Part shown: piece by piece, positions 35,270 through 46,444 of the stretch
Layout of the letters: each line of letters opens with the position of its first letter
Position numbering within the stretch: position 1 is the stretch's first letter
Assembly: GCA_022495005.1 (NCBI GenBank)
Contig: JAGYXB010000557.1
Location: 930,001 to 994,000 of the forward strand
Direction: 5' to 3'
Origin: Rhyacophila brunnea
Taxonomy: Eukaryota; Arthropoda; Insecta; Trichoptera; Rhyacophilidae
DNA length: 64,000 bases
Position numbers and translations under genes: made by a program
Notes under the pieces: generated by a model
The model's database searches: none
Told to the model about the DNA's origin: nothing
The model's input: only the letters and a program-made list of their open reading frames with translations

Positions 35270-35810
35270 ATAGCGTCGTCATACAAGAGAAAGTGACCAA
35301 GTACATTTTTTACGAAATTGTTTTTTTGACTATTTGACATCTTACTAACATAATGGTTGTCTGGGAAAAATTACCAACTGAATTTCACCCTGGAAACATA
35401 CTATCTCGAATTTATCAAAATGACTATCTGCATTGAAACACATTTTGTTGCCAAGCAAAATTAACTATTGGACACATGGTCATTTCTCTTTGTAATCTTT
35501 TACAATAAAAAATGACCAAGTGACAGTTGGGCAGTTTTCCTTGTAGTAGTTATTCTCAACGCCGCGAAGTTAGTAATATATTTCTTACGAAACGTTTAAC
35601 TTTTCAATTTTTTCCCATTGTAAAGTGATAAAATTCGTTCATAAAATGAGTTGTAGAAGTAAATTAATGGTGGAAATGTGTCAAAACCAAGACAGAGGTG
35701 AGTTGGAATCTATTTTTTTTATCCATTGTATAAACATAAACATCTTCAGAGCTGCTCAATGCCAACAAAATAAAAATAAAAATAGTGAGCCATATGCAGT
35801 GAATGAGTTA

Positions 35811-36248
35811 AGAACCAAATGCCGCCTATTCGACGCTTGCATTCTGATGGTGCTGCTTTACGGTAGCGAATCATGACACCTTACGAAGGCTCAGAGCAAC
35901 CTTATACTGAACTTCGAAAAAAGATATTTGTGACGGATACTGGGTGTGCGGTGGGTATGACTTTATGAGCAACGAGCAGATTAAAGAACGCACCAAGCAG
36001 CCTCTCTTCAGAGAGTGAAGAGGCGACGTTGGACCAGAATTTCAACCTGGCTTGCCTGTTCTTCAAGCGAACCGGATTCCAGCGTCCTGGAAGGCCGCTA
36101 AATACTATCTATAAAGTTTATACGGCAAAGCTACGGGATGCTAGTTTGACCTGGAACAATGCAGGAAGACTGGCGAACGACAAAGATTCTTGGAGGCGCC
36201 TGGTGTCCATATGCTCTAATTAAAGGGCTGATATGGCCGAAGAAGATC
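35811..36248 (+). mobile_element. 5'-truncated LINE 3' fragment inserted in the transposon
   Basis: Colinear with about 44361-44830 of the full LINE: AACCAAATGCCGCCTATTCG at the start, the CATATGCTC and GGCTGATATGG blocks at the end. It keeps the reading frame at RPGRPLNTIYKVYTAKLRDA to a stop at about 36222, a segment that is frameshifted in the longer copy. Earlier parts carry stops (for example TGA at 35874) and indels, so it is not functional. I see no TTAGG tail here. Confidence 0.9.
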
Positions 36249-36544
36249 TTAAATTACTTGCTGCCAAAATTATGAAAAATCGGTATGATCATGACAGACC
36301 AGTACACATTCTCTATAAGTATTCATATAACGACGACTTTCAAACCCTGTCAGTGTTTGGGCGAAGTCAGCCACCACGTTTTCCCCCATTAAAATACTTA
36401 GTCAAAGAAGAACTTACTATAACCAGGTTAAAAAGGAGAGCAATTCCTCGTGATTATCATGGATGGTACAGATCACTTGCTGGAAAGAACATGCCAGACA
36501 GGGCACCAGAATCAAACTTGGATTCTGAATCTGAAGCAGAGTAA
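36245..36544 (+). pseudogene. Probable transposase C-terminal fragment
   Basis: About 100 codons, opened by an artificial ATG in the LINE end at 36233, continue after the LINE insertion: LKLLAAKIMKNRYDHDRPVH, ...DFQTLSVFG..., and a terminal ITRLKRRAIPRDYHGWYRSL block, then an acidic tail ESNLDSESEAE. The IP.-YH.-.Y.SL ending resembles from memory the ends of several insect DNA transposon proteins, but I cannot name the family. The N-terminal half would lie before 35811, where only weak coding signal (about 35640-35810) remains. Confidence 0.55.
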
Positions 36545-37012
36545 TTTTTTACATTATATCATTTTTATGTATATTTTTGTGACTTGTACTTTTTCATGTA
36601 AAGCAACTGGGTATAGTTTCCATCGAAAATTAAAAAAAATGTGTTCTATTTTCGCCATTCTATTCAGAATGCACTAGAAATAAAGTCAATTTGAAAGAAA
36701 AATACCTATACTACATTTTTGTTTCACCTTTATTCCAAGAATGAAAAGTGACCATCTGCAATTTTTCCATTAATTCATGGGTGGTAAAACTGACCAACTT
36801 CGTTTTGTATTTTTAAAAGCTAGAACAAAAGTGATTTTTTATAATACTATAATTTCATTTTGAAAGTAAATATCATATCTACACTCACAAAAATAACCAG
36901 AAATGTGAATGCAATATAAGGATTTTTTAGATAGATTACAAATGTTAAAATGGCTCTCCTGAACAATTTACTATTTTACACTTGGTCACTTACTCTTGTA
37001 TGACGACGATAG

Positions 37013-39587
37013 ATAAAATGTAGTAATATAAATAGTGAATTTAACAGAATTAAGTATTATTATATAAATTTAAAAAGGCGCTTTCTATTTAATTTAAAGA
37101 CAAACACAAACGTTTAATTTATGTTCATTGGTCTAAATGAGAGGAGATTTTTCGTTTAGTTCACTTTATAAGTGACATTTAAAATTTGTTTGATAACGTG
37201 TCAACGAGTTGTGAAACATGTGCAAAACGATCCCTGCCGATTCTGATGATACTAATATCATTTATTCGTTTGACATAATACCTGACAGTTATGACAGGTA
37301 ATAATATGAACGGTCGTGTGAGATTTTGGTAACATTATTTGAAGTTGTAGAGAAAATATTGACATTGTACGTATTACTTGTAAATGCAGATACTTAACTG
37401 GACCACGTGCATATAACGCTAGAGGAGTTACCAATATGGGGAGTTGAGTTATGTACGCATTGACATAGACAGCCGAAATTTAAATCACTGGGTTGCGCTA
37501 TGGAATATGTTGTAGAGGAAACTAAGAACTACCAAAGGTTATAGTGCCATAGATAATAACGCATTACTTAACACCATTTTTTATACACAAAAATTGTAGT
37601 CAATCCTATTAATTTTTGAAACATACTCAATATATTGGGCGCAGCCTGAATGCGGGGAGGAGAACACTGGTAGCGTTAGAGGAAGGATGTCGCGACAGCG
37701 TACGCTGTCCAGATAAAGAGACATAATCAAGAATGCGACTGAATTAACCATGACTTGCGCTGATCAGGCATCATCGTTCCAGATTGTTGGCAACGCCTAT
37801 AACTTCCGTGATCACCATTCCCGAGACAATAAATATTATGGAATTAAATACAACAAAACCGTTCTCCACGATTGTGAGTTCAATAAAAATTGTAGAATAA
37901 TCCACTTGTGATGCACCAAGGCCAACTATAGGCAGGTCGTGACACGAAACTGTAAACATCGATGTATTGTTAGTTATTGCTCATACTTCAAATCCAACAT
38001 GGTAAACTGAAGAAAATGATGATTGTTGATTGAAATAAATGGTAATAATTTGGACGAAATATGCACAGCATCGCATTCTAAGATAATCAATAACTAGCAC
38101 TATCATTGTAATTCGCAATAATTCAGTGCCACGGCGTGAATATACTCGGCCTTGGTGATGCACATAATATGTACAAACAAATTATTTACCCCTAAAATGT
38201 ATCATTTTTACACGTTTCCCCATGATGTTTAATTTCTTCATTGACGACTTTTCCGTACTGTTAATGATTAATACCAATTATCTAAGTACCTATATGTATA
38301 TACATATGGTGTTGCAAGAAATATTATGCTATGAAACATAAAACTACGAATTCTGATAACAGATTAAAAATAATATTTCTAGGAATGTGCACGTATTTAA
38401 GACTGATTTGCGAAACACCGATATTTTGCGAAACAACAAAACAAACAATTGGCACGAATGGCATTTAGCACTTGGCACATAAATGTATCGATAATATCGA
38501 CAGACATCCGAGACACAACAGCAATAAAGTTCGGCATTCAATTGCGGATATTGAGGACAGATAACAGGCGGAGTGGGAGGGTGGAGAAATGGCAATCGAC
38601 CCCACCGCCGATACTCTTTCTTACTGCGCCAATATCGAATGCACGGGCTCATTGAGAATCTAATCACGTTCGTATTGCGGCGGTGGAGCGAACTCGCCGC
38701 ATACTTTTGTGGGGAATACAAAATAATATGTGACAAGATTTTTATGGGCACATAAGTATTCTAATAGATGATAGTCGATTATATTTAGAAGGTAACAAGC
38801 CGCTAATACATTAGTATTAGTAGAGCCAAGCCAATAGCTGTTGCCGCTCGGGCCTAACCAAACCCTACTCCACTAAAATTTTCGCGCCTACAACGATGTA
38901 GCTTTTGTCGATTGCAATAAATTCAACTATAGCTCCAAACTCTAGTTATCGAAAATCAGTAACTACATTGCAATAACCTTTGACACGAACGCTGCCACGT
39001 GCTCATAAGATGTATACGACGAGAATAGAAAGAAAATGCAGAGATTTTTTAGTAGGTACCTGTCAATAAGTAAAGCGGTAAGTAGTAATTAAAATAAAAT
39101 ACATTCAAATCATAAATTCAAATCGTTCATGACATAACATTAAAAAATAAGTATTAACAATATTGAAATAAAATTACATACAGGGTAATTAATATGAGTA
39201 AATAATAAAAGTACATGGAAGCACACCGAGTGAACTATGTTGATAAACCCTATTGAAAAACTGATAAAACAACGTCCACCTAAGCTCCAGTTCACGTAAG
39301 TGGATTATATGAATATCCAAAGCGATTTGATTGAACATGGTCATTGCCTTTCCAACCGGCATTACTAATGGCAGGTTAGTTCTACACATTTAGAGATCAA
39401 CCAACGGATGTTACCGATTTTTTAGATAATTACAAGACACACAAGTCAATACTTTAACAATGACATAGTTTCCATTTACGTATAATTGACTACCTATAAT
39501 CGTACTTATTTTTTCAACATAATATACAACTAATATTCAGGTCTCAGTCGGTATTAGGTATATAATATTGTCTTACATTTTAATTAG
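37013..39587. other. Stretch without recognised genes
   Basis: The frames at 37771, 37981 and 38344-38755 overlap one another on both strands and show no domain. A GC-richer patch at 38540-38700 accounts for the long opposite-strand frames. No TIRs or tRNAs recognised. Confidence 0.35.
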
Positions 39588-39768
39588 TATATTCTCTCAT
39601 GAATTAAACTAAGTATATTAATTATTAACATAAACACTTGAGAAAAATATACAACCAATAGAAAAAATCTTTTTGAAAAAATACGACACCCAACAGAATT
39701 CAAATATGCGCGCCCCGGAATTTGCGCCCGTGTACTCTGATTCTTAAGATTCGTTGAATAAAAAAAAA
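39588..39768 (-). repeat. Degenerate tRNA-related SINE-like copy
   Basis: On the minus strand: a B-box-like TTTGAATTCTG, then GGGTGTCG, a TTTTTTCAAAAAGATTTTTT tract and TCTATTGGTTGTATATTTTTC. These match the arms at 21781-22037. A plus-oriented TTCGTTGAATAAA tail piece follows at about 39752, so this copy also has inverted components. Confidence 0.55.
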
Positions 39769-40218
39769 AGTTTATTATATTACTTAATAATTAAGTAAGT
39801 ACTTAAATAGGTAGGTAATAAAGAAAAATATGAATTCCTGTAAGTACGAAAATAATCTGTAGTAGGCAATAATTCAAATGTGAAAATCTGGCATAAATAA
39901 TATCGTATGGTCGCCATGAGCATGCAGCGCTTGCTGTAAACGTAAACGTTTTTGAGTGCGGGTTAGGCCGCTTCATATGACAAAGAGACCCATATGAATT
40001 TTTCATGAAGTTTCATAAACTCATTTTGTCTCTGTTGCAGCAGTCGCCATAAAATACGCTCACTTTTTGGGGCGGGTCGTGCGTGGGAAGACTTACGTGT
40101 TAGTGGCCATTACGTTTTTAATTAACGCATTACTTTCACCTGATATTAAATTTATAACAATTACGCCTAACCGAATTCGCAACATATAATATGCATATTT
40201 ATTATACGACATAGCAAC

Positions 40219-40600
40219 ATGGTAACGATTCAAGCACTTAGATACGTGTTGAGAGTGTGTTTGCACACCGCTTCAAACCGTCCTTGTCCAGAATCCTGGC
40301 TGCACCGCGATTTCCTAACTATCGACTCGTGTGGCACCAGACGACATGACGTAATTGTGACGTCAGCCAATACACGCTCGAGGCATGCCACCCAGCGCAC
40401 AGTGCTCACCATAGATATTATTATGATGAAACACCTATATGTGTATGGTGACAATGAATAGCGCCACTGTCTGACCAGCGTTATTTTCTCGAATGCTATT
40501 ATCACTCCGGTAGTACGTCACAATGATGTCATATGACGTCATGTCGACCGGGCAGCTTGCACTCGCACGTTCTAACATAGGGCCCCTGGACCATATCCGA
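40219..40600. promoter_or_regulatory. CpG-richer segment with paired CRE-like palindromes
   Basis: GACATGACGTAATTGTGACGTCA (starting near 40344) and CACAATGATGTCATATGACG then TCATGTCG (about 40519-40551) are partial inverted copies containing TGACGTCA/TGACGTAA, the consensus bound by CREB/ATF proteins. The segment has more CpG than its neighbours and overlapping unsupported frames on both strands. It may be a promoter or enhancer, or the two ends of a decayed foldback element. Confidence 0.3.
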
Positions 40601-41387
40601 AATACTTTGGTTCCGGAATTTAACAGAATGTCACCGAAAACTTTGTCGTTCAGTCATAGACTAACATAATTTATTCAGTTATTTTATCGTCAGACGAGAA
40701 ATTGATGAACGCTATTTGGATGTGATTTAAATTCAGCGTATTATTGTGTTTTCTGAATGTATTTTAAAATGTCTAGTTTTACGGATGAAATTGTAAATGG
40801 TTGTGAAACACATATTATACAACGGGTATTTTGAAAGATGACATATTTTGCGGGTAAGGTATGTGATGTGTATAAATGTTTATGAAAATACATAATTTAT
40901 ACTTGTCGCTCAATTTTATATTGTCAGTGAGCTATTGAAATGCCATCGATTTAATGTATCGTTGTCATTAGTGTGTACCTATTATCAGTAGTAATATCGT
41001 ATTATCTTCTTATTTCCCGTAAGTATGCCCGACAAGTGTGCTTTTTTCTCTGATCTACACAGCCAACCTCTTTCCAAAGTCACCCTTCGCCACTGCTAGA
41101 TTGCAAAGTACATAAACTTGTGAAAAATGGCAGTTGTTTTTATTACCAACCCATAACGTAAACTCATGTCAAAACAAGATGTAATCGAATAATATTTCTA
41201 ATCGAGCGGCGATATCCTCGTCGACCATTCAATAGCGACATAATTTGTAACCGTATGTAATATTATACCCAAATGTAACATACTTACCTTCAAGAAAAAA
41301 AGTATCTCCACGTGCTAATAAGTGCAGTGTTTAAATACATCAAACCCACCCATCGCATACTGTAATAAATTGACCCAATGCCATTAG
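40601..41387. other. Stretch without recognised genes
   Basis: AT-rich with no coding or repeat signal that I recognise up to the TTTATT flank of the foldback element. Confidence 0.35.
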
Positions 41388-41841
41388 TTTATTCGGTACT
41401 GTTCGGTTATACCGGAGCCAGCGGAAAACGCATTTTGAAAATAGCCGATAAACTGGATTATTTGTTAGGTCAACGGCTGGTCGGCCCCAAGTGGACACAT
41501 TGACGCCAGTAGATGTGTTCATAGCAAAAGTTGGGAAATGCCAAACTGCCAGCAAGTCCCATCTGCTGGCCTCCCCGTGGCGACCTCCGGGCAATGCAGC
41601 GTACGCTGTAGCTAACAGCAGGGGGCGAAGGGCGAGTGACCGGCGCCATAAAACTGGCCTTCTGGCTAAGGGAAGGAAATCCCCGACAGAAAAACCTGGT
41701 CGAGCTGACCTTCAGGGCCCTCGTGGCTCAGGCCTCGGGAGCGCTGGGCTAATCACCTTGCCTCCTTAAACGAAACAGATTAACAAAACACCTACACAGC
41801 AGCCTCGAACGACAACCGGCTCTGTAAAACGACGACCTTGC

Positions 41842-43068
41842 ATGGAAATGGACAATGAAACAGGTAGAGTAATCCTCTCTAACAACTCGAGTATGCGCAT
41901 TGGGACATATAATGTTCGCACCCTGCGTACCCCCGAAAAGGACCTGCACGCCACACGCATCATGCACACCTATGGTGTGGACATCCTAGGGCTGAGCGAA
42001 GTGCGCTGGAAAGGAGCCGGGAGAAAGTTGATTGAGGGTTACTCTATTGTCTACTCAGGTCAGGAGCAATACCATCGCCAGGGAGTGGCAGTGTTGATGT
42101 CAAAGAGAGCGGCCCGTTGCCCCGTGAAATGGGAACCAATCTCGGAGAGACTGATACGTGCCTCCTTCAAGACGCCTGGTAGCTCCTTGACCGTCTTTCA
42201 GTGCTACGCCCCCACTGAGGATGCCGACGCGCAGACAAAGGATGCTTTTTACGATTCTCTCCACGCGGCAGTCTCCGCCATCCCCCGAAGAGACCGCGTG
42301 ATTGTAATGGGGGATTATAATGCGAGAGTAGGAGCAGACCCGGTGCTTGGCCCCACGGTGATGGGACGACACGGCCTCGGTGACCCCAACGATAACGGTG
42401 AGCGGCTCGTAGAATTCGCCACTCTGAACGAGCTTGCAATCGGAGGCACTGTTTTTCCCCACAAAGACATTCACAAATATACGTGGATGTCTCCTGATGG
42501 ACGCACGAGGACGCAGATTGACCACTTCTTATACAGCTTGAAGCACCGAAAGGAACTTCTCGACGTGCGTACTTACAGAGGCGCCGATATCCATAGCGAT
42601 CATGAGTTACTTATTGGAAACATCCGAGTAAAACTCAGTCGCCAGGTGAGGCCTCCAAAGTGCGAACGAATTGACGTTGAGAAGCTCCGACGCCGAAGAA
42701 TTCGGACCGACTTCGAAACTGCTGTACGAGATAATGTAGATCGTATCTACGAGCGGCACAAATCTGAATCCGACCTCATTGAGGCGGACTGGAGCCTCAT
42801 AAAGAGTGCGATTGTGTCGTCGGCTCGTACCGTCCTTGGTACCAGAAGGAGGGAGCAGCCAAAGTGGATGTCTGACGAAACGTGGGTTGAAATTGGTGAA
42901 CGAGCCAGGCTGAAAGCCCTGAGAGACGAGGAGAGAGACCCCGACCGAACTGAGGACCGCCGGACTGACTACCAGACCCAAGACAGGGTAGTCAAACGAT
43001 CCGTGCGGTTGGACAAGCGCAATTTTATGAACCGGCAAAGCGGCAGAGGAGGCAGCAAGCAGAAATGA
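41842..43068 (+). pseudogene. LINE endonuclease segment of the polyprotein
   Basis: The open frame holds an exonuclease-endonuclease-phosphatase fold: GTYNVRTL (Asn about residue 24), GLSEVRWKG (Glu53), CYAPTEDAD, GDYNARVG, TRTQIDHFL and the terminal SDHELL. All the usual catalytic residues of APE-type LINE endonucleases are therefore visible. In LINEs this domain nicks the target DNA to prime reverse transcription. After about residue 390 the frame slips: coding similarity continues in the +1 frame from about 43030 (TRKLFRITREV...), while this frame reaches TGA at 43066. The true start may be this ATG or M18. The minus-strand frames opposite are shadows. Confidence 0.88.
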
Positions 43069-43296
43069 CACCAGGAAACTCTTCCGAATCACCCGTGAAG
43101 TCTGCAGCAGGCGACCACCGACTCCCGGAGCCATTCGTGGTCCCAGTGGAGCAATAGAGTCTGACGCAGAATGCGTCAAGAAGATTTGGAAGAATCATTT
43201 CTGCGGAGTGCTGAAACGCCCACCCCCTTTGGATCCCTTTGATATATCTGCGGAAGCTTTACTTTTGGACATTCCCCGAGCGACCAACATTTCCGA

Positions 43297-44682
43297 TTGC
43301 CCGCCCATGCACACCGAGATAAAATCGGCTGTGAAAAGGCTCAAGAACGGAAAGGCACCGGGGGAGACGGGATTCATCCTGAATTCCTCAAGTACGGCTT
43401 GAGCGCAATCCTGCACCCTATGTTTCATCTGATGACAAAGGTGTGGGAAGAAGAGCGCTGCCCAAGGGACTGGGTGAACGGTGAAATCATCACACTTTTT
43501 AAAAAAGGTGACCCTCTAAGCTGCGACAATTACCGAGGCATTACGCTACTCGGTGTTCCGGGAAAGATTTTGGCAAACATCATTTTGATGAGAATAAGGG
43601 ACCCAATAATGCACGTCCTCAGGAAAAACCAAGCCGGGTTTCTACCTGGTCGAGCGTGTGCAGACCAAATCCACAACCTTCGATGTCTTCTCCAGCAGAG
43701 CCATGAGTTGAACAGTCCGATGGCTTGCTGCTTTGTGGATTATGAGAAGGTTTTCGACAGTCCGCACCGCCCCTCCCTCTGGATGATACTGGGAGCATAC
43801 GGGATCCCTCCCAAGATCATTGCCATAATCAAAAGCCTGCACGAGAATAGCGAATGCTGTGTCAGAATTGGAGACACTGTCACGGAATGGTTCGGGGTCA
43901 CGACCGGAGTCAGACAGGGCTGTGTCCTTGCACCGTTTCTCTTTATCATTCTCTTTGACTTCATACTACGGAAGTCAATACCACCTGACCAAGGCATACC
44001 TATTACCCCCACGGTGAAGCTATGCGACCTGGAATACGCCGATGATGCTATCTTATTCGACAACTCAATTGAGGGCATTCAAGAGACAATCGACAGGTTG
44101 CATAACAACTCCTCTCGCGTTGGTTTGAAAATCAACGCGAAGAAAACCAACGTCTTGTGCAATAGCACCTGTCCTGATCCAGATTTCCCTCTGATTAGCG
44201 ATGGACAGAGCATCGAGAGCGTCGACAGCTTCAAGTACCTGGGGGTACACATCACGGGAGATGGCAGTTTGCAGAAAGAGCTCGCTATCCGAATGGGAAT
44301 GGCTGGAGCAACATTCAACTCGATGCGAAATGTCTGGGACTCACGATTGTACTCTGTCAAAACCAAATGCCGCCTATTCGACGCTTGCATTCTGACGGTG
44401 CTGTTTTACGGTAGCGAATCATGGCATCTTACGAAGGCTCAGAGCAACCGTATACTGAGCTTCGAAAACAGATGTTTGCGACGAATACTGGGTGTGCGGT
44501 GGTATGACTTTAGGAGCAACGAGGAGATAAGAGAATGTACCAAGCAGCCTCTCATCACGCTGAAAGTGAAGAGGCGACGTTGGACCTGGCTCGGCCACGT
44601 GCTGCGGATGCCAGAAGAGAACTTTAACCTGGCTTGCCTGTTCTTCAAGCCGACCGGATTCCGGCGTCCTGAAGGCCGCTAA
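43297..44682 (+). pseudogene. LINE reverse transcriptase segment
   Basis: Continuous with the endonuclease after a second slip at a G-run (about 43358). RT motifs in order: LFKKGDPLSCDNYRGITLL, NQAGFLPGR, CFVDYEKVFDS (first catalytic Asp), TTGVRQGCVLAPFLF, LEYADDAILF (catalytic pair, codons at 44035-44046), and VDSFKYLGVHITGDG. The C-terminal end carries RRRWTWLGHVLRMPE. The first ~20 codons of this open frame are out of phase. A base missing near 44676 ends the protein early; the fragment at 35811-36248 lacks this defect and shows the usual end. In transposition it would copy the LINE RNA at the nicked target. Confidence 0.88.
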
Positions 44683-44837
44683 ATACAATCTACATAGTGT
44701 ATACGGCGGAGCTACGGGATGCTGGTTTGACCTGGAACGAAGCAAGAAGACCGGCGAGCGACAGGGATTCTTGGAGGCGCCGCGTGGTGTCCATATGCTC
44801 CAGTTAAGGGGCGGATATGGGCAAAGAAGAGAAGAAG

Positions 44838-44905
44838 TTTAGGTTCGGTTAGGTTGGGTTAGGTTAGGTTAGGTTAGGTTAGGTTAGGTTAGGTTTGGTT
44901 AGGTT
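44838..44905 (+). repeat. (TTAGG)n tract at the LINE 3' end
   Basis: About 13 units of TTAGG, the insect telomere repeat, with variants early (TTCGG, TTGGG) and late (TTTGG). It follows the LINE's GAAGAAG end directly, replaces a poly(A) tail and runs into the GGTTAACC centre of the foldback. It could be a LINE-encoded tail copied from RNA, or expansion of the GTTAGGT target by repeated priming. Confidence 0.92.
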
Positions 44906-44989
44906 AACCTAACAAATAATCCAGTTTATCGGCTATTTTCAAAATGCGTTTTCCGCTGGCTCCGGTATAACCGAACAGTACCGTTTATT

Positions 44990-46444
44990 CTATATTATAT
45001 AAGTGCTTATACGATTTTCGGTATATCAAGAGATAAAAGTTCCCTATAAAATGATAAGATCTACAAATAACTGTCATGCTCATGAAAGTAGTCAAGTAAA
45101 ATGTGTCTTAAGACAGTATTAAATATTGGAACGTTGAAAGGTTATGGATAGTATGAATGAATATAATCTAAATTATAGATCGTATATAATATAACCCAAT
45201 GTTACATAATCATCTTTATATTTTCTAGATGAGACTCACTTTCTCTTTTGACAATGCTTGGTCCTCTGTTGAAGCTTATGAACACTTAAGATGTAAGGAC
45301 CCTAGACAAACTTCAGTAACGACATGTGAAAAATGTATATTGTGTAAATATACTACAAACAATATTTATCTCTTACTAATCTTAACATTATTTACAATGT
45401 TAACACACCTACCTACTAAATGTATGCTCGGAGAGCAGCAACATTTTTAATCAAATTGGTTTGTATAAGATATACAAAAAAAAATACTTCACGTAAGTAA
45501 ATATGCGTCACTGGAAAATATGAGTCTGGCTAGGGCAAGTAAAATTTTGCAGTTGACTGACGATAAATTTGAGAAAAAATGTATGACGAAGTACCTACAC
45601 GTTCGCCGTTATTGGATTTCTCCTGTTGGAAAAGTGGAAATTAAACAAACATAATTCGCGCAGCTCATTCATTTTACACGTTTTAACGGATATATTTGTA
45701 TGATTTGTTTGAGTTCAGTGAAAAAGGGCCTTCGGGAAAGGGGTGAAATCGTAATTGGATTTTTTATTGAATTTCCACAACGAACTTAATTAAAATTGCG
45801 ATGTGAGGCCGCCCGATTGAAAACCACTGAGGACTAATTTAATAGATACTAACTTTCCACCCTGAGTGCTACGTTACATTTTAAAATTTTACATACTATA
45901 TTCGTAGAGGCAAGAACCTCGGGCCTTGTCCAGCGTTAAAACGACAACGCAAGAATCAGCGAGTCATTCAACTATCGCACAATCGACACCAATCAGCATA
46001 TTATTTCACAGGTATGACATACTTCGATGGGGGTCGACTACCTCGGGCTTGTTCATCGAAATGCCTCGAAGTTACAACGATGCGGCGGTCAGCAGATTTC
46101 CCAAATGAAAACTACATCAACAATGAATTTATCGAAAATTCATGTGAATAGCGAGTTATACCTAGTCGATGGGTTGTCTCAGTCCGCCCAGTACCTCAGA
46201 TCAGATTCAGTGTCAGTATCACACCGCACAGTACTCACTTCCACCGAACCTCGAAAAACGAGACCACTAAATACTTATTTGGATGGAAGGGATTCAAATA
46301 TTTTTACAATAATTTAAGCAGGTAATTGCATTGTAATATTGCTTATATTTTAATGTAAGAACTACTTAATTGTTTTGTAGTTTTCTTCACTCAGCACTCA
46401 GAAAGAGACTTACACTTCTGTATTCCATTATAAATATATTATAC
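44990..46444. other. Stretch without recognised genes
   Basis: Positions 45900-46320 are less AT-rich and contain two resembling segments (ACCTCGGGCCTTGTCCA at about 45916 and ACCTCGGGCTTGTTCATCG at about 46040), but the frames at 45926 and 46027 have no recognisable product. Confidence 0.35.

Larger units (their letters stand above)
35274..37008 (+). mobile_element. CGTCG-terminus DNA transposon of unassigned superfamily
   Basis: CGTCGTCATACAAGAG with AAAGTGACCAAG at the left is mirrored at the right as CTTGGTCACTTA with CTCTTGTATGACGACG, one mismatch in 28. The flanks are ATAG (35270-35273 and 37009-37012). TGACCA words recur inside both ends (35293, 35513, 36749, 36791), like transposase-binding subterminal repeats. 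A LINE fragment has inserted at 35811-36248, and the C-terminal end of a probable transposase follows it. The smaller relative is at 29650-30026. Confidence 0.82.
41471..44897 (+). mobile_element. Near full-length endonuclease/RT LINE (RTE/BovB-like)
   Basis: A GC-rich (~50%) unit in AT-rich DNA, with an untranslated leader (41471-41841), an apurinic-type endonuclease, a reverse transcriptase, a C-terminal domain, a short 3' end, and a TTAGG-type tract in place of poly(A). GTTAGGT occurs just before the element (41464-41470) and at the end of the tract (44898-44904), a possible 7-bp target duplication. The endonuclease resembles proteins automatically named craniofacial development protein 2-like, which are mostly RTE-type LINEs; the clade assignment is from memory. 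Three frame breaks (about 43030, 43358, 44676) mean no single intact protein is encoded. Confidence 0.88.
41388..44989. mobile_element. Perfect foldback element split at its centre by a LINE
   Basis: Arms 41394-41470 and 44907-44983 are exact inverted copies over 77 bp, beginning CGGTACTGTTCGGTTATACC. TTTATT lies immediately outside each arm (41388-41393 and 44984-44989), a 6-bp target duplication. The last bases before the right arm (GGTTAACC, 44902-44909) restore the centre of what would have been a perfect ~156-bp palindrome (GTTAGGTTAACCTAAC). The LINE and its TTAGG tail occupy the gap. The foldback itself has no coding content; superfamily undetermined. Confidence 0.9.

Noticed and set aside
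38344..38755. 135-codon minus ORF with overlapping plus ORFs
   Set aside because: Opposite-strand open frames in a GC-richer patch without a domain, splice sites or start context.
41540..41660. Possible self-cleaving (HDV-like) ribozyme in the LINE leader
   Set aside because: Some LINE families carry one and the segment is GC-rich, but I could not lay out the required double pseudoknot by eye.
41491..41769. 92-codon ORF in the LINE leader as a possible ORF0/ORF1
   Set aside because: No recognisable motif, and it ends before the endonuclease frame in a leader that may be a structured RNA; not supported as protein.
42100..43179. Long minus-strand ORFs opposite the LINE endonuclease
   Set aside because: They are shadows of the GC-rich LINE coding strand; the plus strand carries all catalytic motifs.
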